Assembly: GCA_027627225.1 (NCBI GenBank)
Contig: CM051024.1
Location: forward strand, 39,660,225 to 39,724,224
Reading direction: 5' to 3'
Length of the DNA stretch: 64,000 bases
Origin: Congeria kusceri
Taxonomy: Eukaryota > Mollusca > Bivalvia > Myida > Dreissenidae
Shown here: positions 58,015 to 64,000 of the stretch, one piece after another
Layout: every line of letters starts with the position of its first letter
Position numbering within the stretch: position 1 is the stretch's first letter
Notes under the pieces: generated by a model
Database searches by the model: none
Seen by the model: only the letters and a program-made list of their open reading frames with translations
Told to the model about the DNA's origin: nothing
Translations under genes and position numbers: made by a program

Positions 58015-59110
58015 AGCTTATGTTTCTTATGCCAATATTAGACTATACATGCTTATACGACACCCTCTATATTCGCAATACAGTATTGTAGTATACCGCC
58101 ATATTTGGTATACTTTAGTTCTACCCTGTTCAGGGTGGCAACAAGGCAACTACGAATTATTCCAAGGCAACCGGTTTCTGTTTCAACATATATGTAATCG
58201 TTGCATAAATTTGAGCATCATACACGTATGCAGCAATGTATTGTAATGTATAAATGAATAGTTGAAATAGCGCTGATAAACGTTTGAGCTCTCTGGATTT
58301 CATATAACTTATTTCGGTAGAGCTTAAGAAGCTTACTGTAAGATCTATACTGTGCTAATTTTGATTAAAGATTAAGCTTACCATCTTGGGAATGTTGAAT
58401 GAAGATCTAATAATATGATCTAAACTATGGTTCGACTTAGTAATCATAAACTGTAAAGATCGGAACTATAGGTGATCATGAACGATCTGACATTGGTGAT
58501 CATGAAAGATCTGACTTTGGTGATCATTAAAGATGTCGAATGTTTGTTTATCTGCGCTATTTATAGATGTCGCACAGCAACTAAGGATTATGATTATGAT
58601 CACCAACCAAATTCCTATTTTACACTAACAATAACAGTTTATGTTCACGTATATATATATATATATGTGGAACATGTTCTTTATGGAGACCAGTTGTATT
58701 ATTTTTACAGCATTAAGGAGACCGCTGGATTAGGTGGACATTTTTTGGTCCCCTTAATATTTAGCGTCCTCATAAATCAGCCTCAATTTGTAATTTCGAA
58801 TTTTCAAGCATGCCAACGTTAATCACTAACAATAATTAGGCAAACAATTTGTTTTCTGTTTTCTTTTATTGATTTAAATAGTGATAATACGCGTTTTAAT
58901 TCTAACCCCTGTATATTTTTACATGGCATATTATGTGCATTATGTAGCCCGCAATTAATACGCATGCAAAGTTTAAATGCCACTATATATAACTATTTTT
59001 TCTTTATTTTTTCAATATTGGGTGATTAATTCACCGCATTAATAAAAAAAACACGAAAAAATCTGAAAAATAAAAAAAGCACTTTTTGGGTGTCCAATTT
59101 GGAACAAATC
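58015..59110. other. No gene seen; 24-bp repeat at 58,470
   Basis: Three imperfect units GGTGATCATGAAAGATCTGA (58,471-58,543) and an AT tract at ~58,650. The rest is AT-rich. Confidence 0.5.
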
Positions 59111-59113
59111 AAG

Positions 59114-59146
59114 ATGGCGCTTGGCCTAACGTACGGCAAACGTATG
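59114..59146 (+). CDS. Candidate first coding exon (11 codons)
   Basis: CAAGATGGCG places an ATG in good context within a YY1-type CAAGATGGCG core, often found at transcription starts. The exon reads MALGLTYGKRM and ends in phase 0 at a strong donor, ATG|GTAAGTTTTT. No downstream exon was found, so the gene is unidentified and could leave the window on the + strand. Confidence 0.35.
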
Positions 59147-59634
59147 GTAAGTTTTTGTTTTAACATTAAGATTAAGAATAACTATTTATTAATTAATTGT
59201 ATTTGTGTGTTTAAAGCAAATTAAATACTTGTGTGTTAAAGTTAGAAAGAAGTAATTTTATGCGATGTTTTCACGGCCATTCCAATGACTTCAGTCAGAG
59301 TGGGTGGGGAGCTGTTGTTGTCAAGGTCGAATTTAATTCTCTGGTTATTTTCATGTTGCAGTTTTTTATAATAATTATTTTTGTAACTGTAAAAAATGCT
59401 ATTGTATTGAATATATTTATTGAACCATATTCTTGAAGAGGACATTAAAACAAAATAAAAACTCTGTATTTGATTTTAAAATGTTACCAAATAAGCAAGA
59501 TATTGATATTTCAAAAATCGGAATTACAACTGCTTGTCTGTCAGTTTGTCACAATATGGCACACACGTTTTGAAAGTAATGTGTGCATGTAATAGCTAAG
59601 TTATATTTAACATAAATATAAGCAATACTTACAA

Positions 59635-59748
59635 CTATGATTGTATGATCTTAAGCATCTTTTCCTGGTAGTCCTCCATAAGTTGGTAGGTATATATTGC
59701 CCGATCACCGGAGTATTTGATGTTGTACCAGGACGGGTATCCAGGAAC
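59635..59748 (-). CDS. Spin/Ssty-like domain exon (Spindlin family)
   Basis: On the minus strand the acceptor ACACTGTTTCAG opens a 37-codon frame: VPGYPSWYNIKYSGD, then AIYTYQLMEDYQE and LKII, ending TAG. The W-[FY]-x-I-x-Y-x-x-D-x-x-[IL]-Y-x-Y-x-L-x-[DE]-D-Y pattern is the signature of a Spin/Ssty repeat, a Tudor-like chromatin-reader fold (known for Spindlin, which binds methylated histone tails). Its aromatic residues are retained. A consensus donor GTAAGTATTG sits just 2 bases after the TAG, so either this is the last coding exon or the stop is a lesion in a longer gene. Upstream exons would lie at higher coordinates and were not found. Confidence 0.6.
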   Translation of the reverse strand, partial: VPGYPSWYNIKYSGDRAIYTYQLMEDYQEKMLKIIQS

Positions 59749-59824
59749 CTGAAACAGTGTATTTATGTTTCACAGACATGTAACTGATGTTTTATTTTGA
59801 AACAACAAATTGTTGGCTTTATTG

Positions 59825-59828
59825 TTAA

Positions 59829-59877
<49 letters not shown>

Positions 59878-60076
59878 TCGCGGTGGCATAGTGGATATGG
59901 TGTCGCCTAGCGACAAGGAGGTCCTGGGTTCGATCCTCTTAATCGTTCTTAAGATTTCCTCCATAGACACCAAGTACTTGTTCTACCCAGGAATCGGACT
60001 TGAGAGTATCTCTATAAGCCTTAGGTTTTCAATGCTATCAACTAAAATAATTAGGATTAAACTAAGAATATATATC
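59825..60076 (+). mobile_element. tRNA-derived SINE, second copy, with AT microsatellite in its target duplication
   Basis: The body (59,875-60,063) matches the 56.5-kb SINE from GGTCGCGGTGGCATAGTGG to GGATTAAACT, with a damaged box B region (GGGTTCGATCC) and a small deletion. It is flanked by TTAAGAATATATAT on the left, expanded into (AT)22, and TAAGAATATATATC on the right. Confidence 0.88.
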
Positions 60077-61816
60077 AAATTAAGTATGGTTGGATTCCAT
60101 TTAGTATTACTTTTTATTAAAGAAAAAGTTTCATGTTATGCATTCCATTATATTAAAATCCAAATGCATTTAAATTAATAACAGCACGTTTTATGTACAA
60201 ATCTGAAATATTTTACATCTAATGAAATGCAATAAAATTATTTCTTATATTACTGATTTATGATGTATTTTTGATTTTTTTTGTGTAAATAAATAAATAC
60301 ACACTTCTGATTGTTCAACTAAATTGATTTTTTCAATGAATGATAAGCTTTTTGCAACACAAAATATATACAGGTTAGTAGTGGTTAGAGAACAGAGTTA
60401 GAATGTAGAACTGTTACATCGGTTAAAATGGATAAGTTTCTATACTAGTAGAATGTTAAAACTGTACATAACCTAATCAACACCCCTATGGGAATGGTGG
60501 GAATGTGTGAATAAAATTATTCTATGAAAAGCTGTACAAAAATATATTAAACATAGCACTTCTGCTAATTCCATGTAAGTTTAACCAATGTTCTCTAAAG
60601 TAGAAATGCTTATGCAAATAATAATAGTGAAATATGAAAAATACAACTCGAAATAAAAACCGATTTTAAAACCCATCAAACGTTCACATGTGATTATTTC
60701 ATTATAACATTCAATATAATAAGCGTAATGAATAACTATATTCATTAAAAGCACAAAATAACTTACGTTTTATGCAGTAATCACTCCTAATTATCAAACA
60801 ATTCTTGAATATATTCTTCAATACTACAACTTGCGCCAAATTTCATTGAAGAGTATTCAACCAAGGGAAGTAATTCTAAAGAATGGCAGCAGACCGGGGC
60901 TTACAGTGGGGTATTTCAAACTGGGAGCGCATAAAAGCGCATGTATAAATGATGGATAAACAGGTACTGTATTAAATAATATGCATTAAACCACACTGAA
61001 AAAGCATTTTCATACATATATAATGGTAGCTGCTTTATTTTTTCACATGTCAAAGCTGACCCAAATTTAAAACAGCCGTAAAAATGTCAACATTCTTATT
61101 AAATTTAGAAAAAAAGGCCTATCACCCTGTCGTGTGCCTCCATGATGACATACGACCCATCATGTAACAAGATATTTCATTGGATGTTCTTTATTTATAC
61201 TCTGACGTATTGCAACAAAATGGGTTTTCCCAAAAATCGGCCGTCCATGTTTTGTTCAGGGGATGTAAACAGCAATTTGGAGTTATTGTTAAAACCAATA
61301 AAAGGCCTTAAATCGAAGTCATTTTGAAGTTTTTTAGCTGTTTATTATTATTTTTATCAATATGATGAATGCTTTTTAACATACATTTAGTTTTTTATTG
61401 TGTATTTGATCATTATTTCATACAACACTTTCATTGCGACAGATACGCACTGCGCATGCGTCAGATCAGCTGTCCTGGTTTGGCAAATGGACGTTTCGCT
61501 CCAAAACATGTTTCATCCTGAGACATTTTGCTTGAGGACATTTCACCCTAAAGTTTTATTGTCAGTGTCCTTTTTAATTATACATATTATTACATATACC
61601 CTATAACTTACTATTTCTCTTGTATTAATGTCTTGTAATTTAGTCTACTGATTAAGGACCAATAACTAAAGGAAAATATTGTAGTTTCTTATCAATTTCG
61701 TGGTTCCTATCGATTGTTAAAGAAAATTACAGTGTGGTTACAGGTTTGCATTTTATAAACATTTGAATGACGTATGCAACCCAAAACACCATGCCTGTTT
61801 AATTGACTACCCCACA
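60077..61816. other. No gene called
   Basis: AT-rich. On the minus strand at ~60,849 a 19-codon frame precedes a donor-like GTAAGTTATT (~60,767). An NRF1-type TGCGCATGCG lies at ~61,449. Either could belong to a promoter of the minus-strand Spin-like gene; neither is proven. Confidence 0.35.
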
Positions 61817-63925
61817 CAGGGCCTTCCCCAGGATTTTTTTCATGCGCTCCGGTCCCAAAAGGGGTGGGTTAGAGAGGTCTATCCCCTCCGTACCTCGAAA
61901 ATTTTTCTTGCGGAACATGTCAGTTGACGTTATCTGGTGCGTTTTAGCTCTTAAATGTAAGGCTAACATGTTTTACATTTTGTGTAAACCTTTTAACGAA
62001 ATGAAATCAACAAAACATCACCGTTTAAACGGTATACCTCTAGTCTTTTAAAAGTAAAAGTATAATTGTTGTTGCGAAACTGAAAGTAATAATTTTTTTC
62101 TGATGTATCACATTCGCACAGTGACGTCATGTTCAAACCCACTATCCTCTTTATTCTCGAATTTTCAGGTTACACTCGATCTACTTACAGAGCATCTTTT
62201 TTTGATTAATCATGTTCACATGTGCATGTGTTTAGTGTTATAACTATGTTTTTAAGCGTTACAAATGTTGAACTTAGTACTGATTAAATAATTGGTGAAT
62301 TGTAAAGATCTTGATTAAAATAAATGTATATTATACATGCTTCTTGCATAAACGGTTGGAAAATTTCCTCGTGCACGTCGTGCCTATGCGCATCAAATGT
62401 TAAGTCGGTACATGCACGCTTTCCATGCGTGGAGCGTGACGTCGTGGTTGTCAGCAGATTTTTGCGCTCTTTTGTAGAAAACACGGGTTTTACATGGCAT
62501 ACATGTACACCAACAGTACAGTTTGTGTTTACGAAACTACAACTGTAACACTGATAGGCTTTTCCGATTACGATTTCATATTAGCTAATTTCTGACTGAT
62601 ATTTGGCAGTTTGTAAATTCATAAAATAAATAAGTGTGGACATTATAAAATAGACATTGGGTGAGCAACTGCTTTACGGTCGATAATACGCTTTGATGCG
62701 CGTATTAGGTTATTTGTGTGTGGATACATGGCTATTGTGCCGATTGGTCAATCATAATGTCATTCCTAAGCAAACATAAACTGAGCGTTTCTATTGGCTT
62801 ACATTGATTTCACTGCATGATGAAACTCCGCCTACAGGGCAGTGCTTCACGGTAATTGATTGCGGCTTAGGAAGGTTACTGGAGCTTTCGGCGAAACACC
62901 GTTTCGGTGAAAAGGTGTCTGTAGTAGTTGAGCGGTGGTTTCGGCGAAGTGATATCTCTAGTGTTAACAAACTTTATTGTGTACAGACCAATTATCGACC
63001 ATAGTTAATTGCCCAAATTAACAATTTCATAAGAAATTAAGAACATTTAACGCGTTTGAAAACGTGTAATAATGATTTTATTGATAATCAGCACATGCAT
63101 ATTATAGAATATAAACAATTTAATTTTATGATTGCAAAAGAATTGCACAGTTTCAAACATAATTTTGTGACATTATTATTATTATAATTATTATTATTAC
63201 AATTATTTAATAAAATTTTTAACAAAATAATAACTTAATTTTATATACATATTTGCATTTACATAACTTACAAACAGGCAAGATTTACAAAGGTATATAT
63301 TCAATGAATATTATTAACAATGTCACAGTTAATAAGGTATGGATCCCGTACAGTCTAAAAGACATCGTTATTTCTGCTAGTAGCAGCCTAATAACACAAA
63401 TAACTCTGTGCTACTAGCTAAAGTCAAGCCAAGTGTACATAATAATAAGTGCGAAAACAAGCTTATTAAAAATGTGTCCGTCATGCTAACAACCCATGCT
63501 GGCGATCAGTTCACACCTTTTTTGTAATTAGTGAGAGGTGTTATCAAATGTTAATCACTTTCGCCGAACTGGTTTAACACCTACTCTTTATAATCAATTC
63601 GCGGAAACAGGGTTTCGCCGAAGCCACTATAATTCCTTAGGAATAACTGTAAATTGTTAAAATTTTCGACGAAGTGACACTCGCTTTGATCATTCACAAC
63701 TTGATTGAGTGGGTGTATATGTTTCTCGATTGACGTTAGAGATTAGCTTTCACAGCAGGAATTTGTCTGTCTGCTGCAGTCAACACACCTAATTAATTCA
63801 TAAAATATACGTGCCCCGGGCGATGTTTATAAGCGCAACTGCAATTTTAGGCCCCCCGGTTATGTTCAAGTTAAAATTTAAGCGCCCCTGCACCGGGGTG
63901 CTTAAACGACCTGGGGAAGGCCCTG
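61817..63925. mobile_element. TIR element ~2.1 kb with internal foldback
   Basis: Perfect 16-bp TIRs CAGGGCCTTCCCCAGG at 61,817-61,832 and its complement at 63,910-63,925. The CAGGG start is typical of hAT-type ends. Flanking 8-mers (ACCCCACA / GCTCATAG) do not match, so the duplication is lost or the pair is from different copies. No transposase is seen. Interior inverted arms lie at 62,865-62,955 and 63,553-63,640. Confidence 0.6.
62865..63640. repeat. Inverted repeat arms (~88 bp) with TTCGGCGAAAC cores
   Basis: Left arm: CTTAGGAAGG...TTTCGGCGAAAC...TTTCGGCGAAGTGAT. The right arm is its complement: ATCACTTTCGCCGAACTGG...GTTTCGCCGAAGCC...CCTTAGG. Arms are imperfect but collinear, separated by ~600 bp of very AT-rich DNA. 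It is consistent with a foldback MITE nested inside the larger TIR element. Confidence 0.6.
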
Positions 63926-64000
63926 GCTCATAGAGCGGGATTTGTGTTGGGAAAACCCAATGAAGCTATTTTTAGAACAGCCAATCATAAACCACGAAAT

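Overview
The window looks like nuclear DNA of a bivalve mollusc. It is AT-rich, low in coding density and saturated with tandem repeats and mobile elements. The ~155-bp repeat around 'CCTGGGGTCAAAACTGGCC' and the repeats opening with (TCCG)n followed by 'GTGTCGCGCATAACTC' match repeat types I associate with bivalve genomes; that taxonomic call is inference. Genes carry spliceosomal signals, and nothing is bacterial or organellar.

The main protein-coding content is a family of small proteins I do not recognise, with five loci on the + strand: intact at 3,143-3,637, 9,817-10,470 and 35,955-36,467; broken at 43,964-44,458 (one in-frame TAG) and 44,903-45,503 (frameshift plus an in-frame 129-bp internal duplication). 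All share a ~68-residue C-terminal module with cores VIPAQMFEDA, IFELDYTY and IAIPVYRNGYI. In four of them the CDS lies in one 3' exon behind a 'TTTTTCAG'-type acceptor.

Duplication shapes the window. (1) Bases 1 to ~3,685 recur at 40,817 to ~44,500, including a family gene and a satellite array. (2) 35,870-37,740 is paralogous to 44,850-46,410 plus ~51,350-51,480, split in the second copy by a ~4.9-kb LINE. (3) 6,990-9,790 is paralogous to 18,830-19,620; the first copy gained a tandem array and a solo LTR. (4) 23,170-28,160 is paralogous to 29,110-30,380 with two later insertions in the first copy. (5) A ~1-kb interspersed repeat with a hairpin core occurs three times (11.0, 15.4 and, inverted, 25.9 kb). 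These paralogues serve as empty-site controls for several insertions.

Mobile elements: a rearranged LINE (46.43-51.35 kb), LINE tails at 3.75, 28.9 and 35.5 kb, a Penelope-like RT remnant (17-18 kb, minus), a 3.3-kb TIR element with an intron-containing transposase-like gene (31.6-34.9 kb), a solo LTR (8.8-9.7 kb), three SINEs, a TA-flanked MITE (12.1 kb), a nest of TIR elements (56.05-58.01 kb) and another TIR element (61.8-63.9 kb).

Other probable host-gene pieces: a Spin/Ssty-like exon (59,635-59,748, minus), a candidate first coding exon (59,114-59,146, plus) and a small acidic-tailed ORF (37,942-38,316, minus) with a polyA signal. No tRNA, rRNA or CRISPR is supported.
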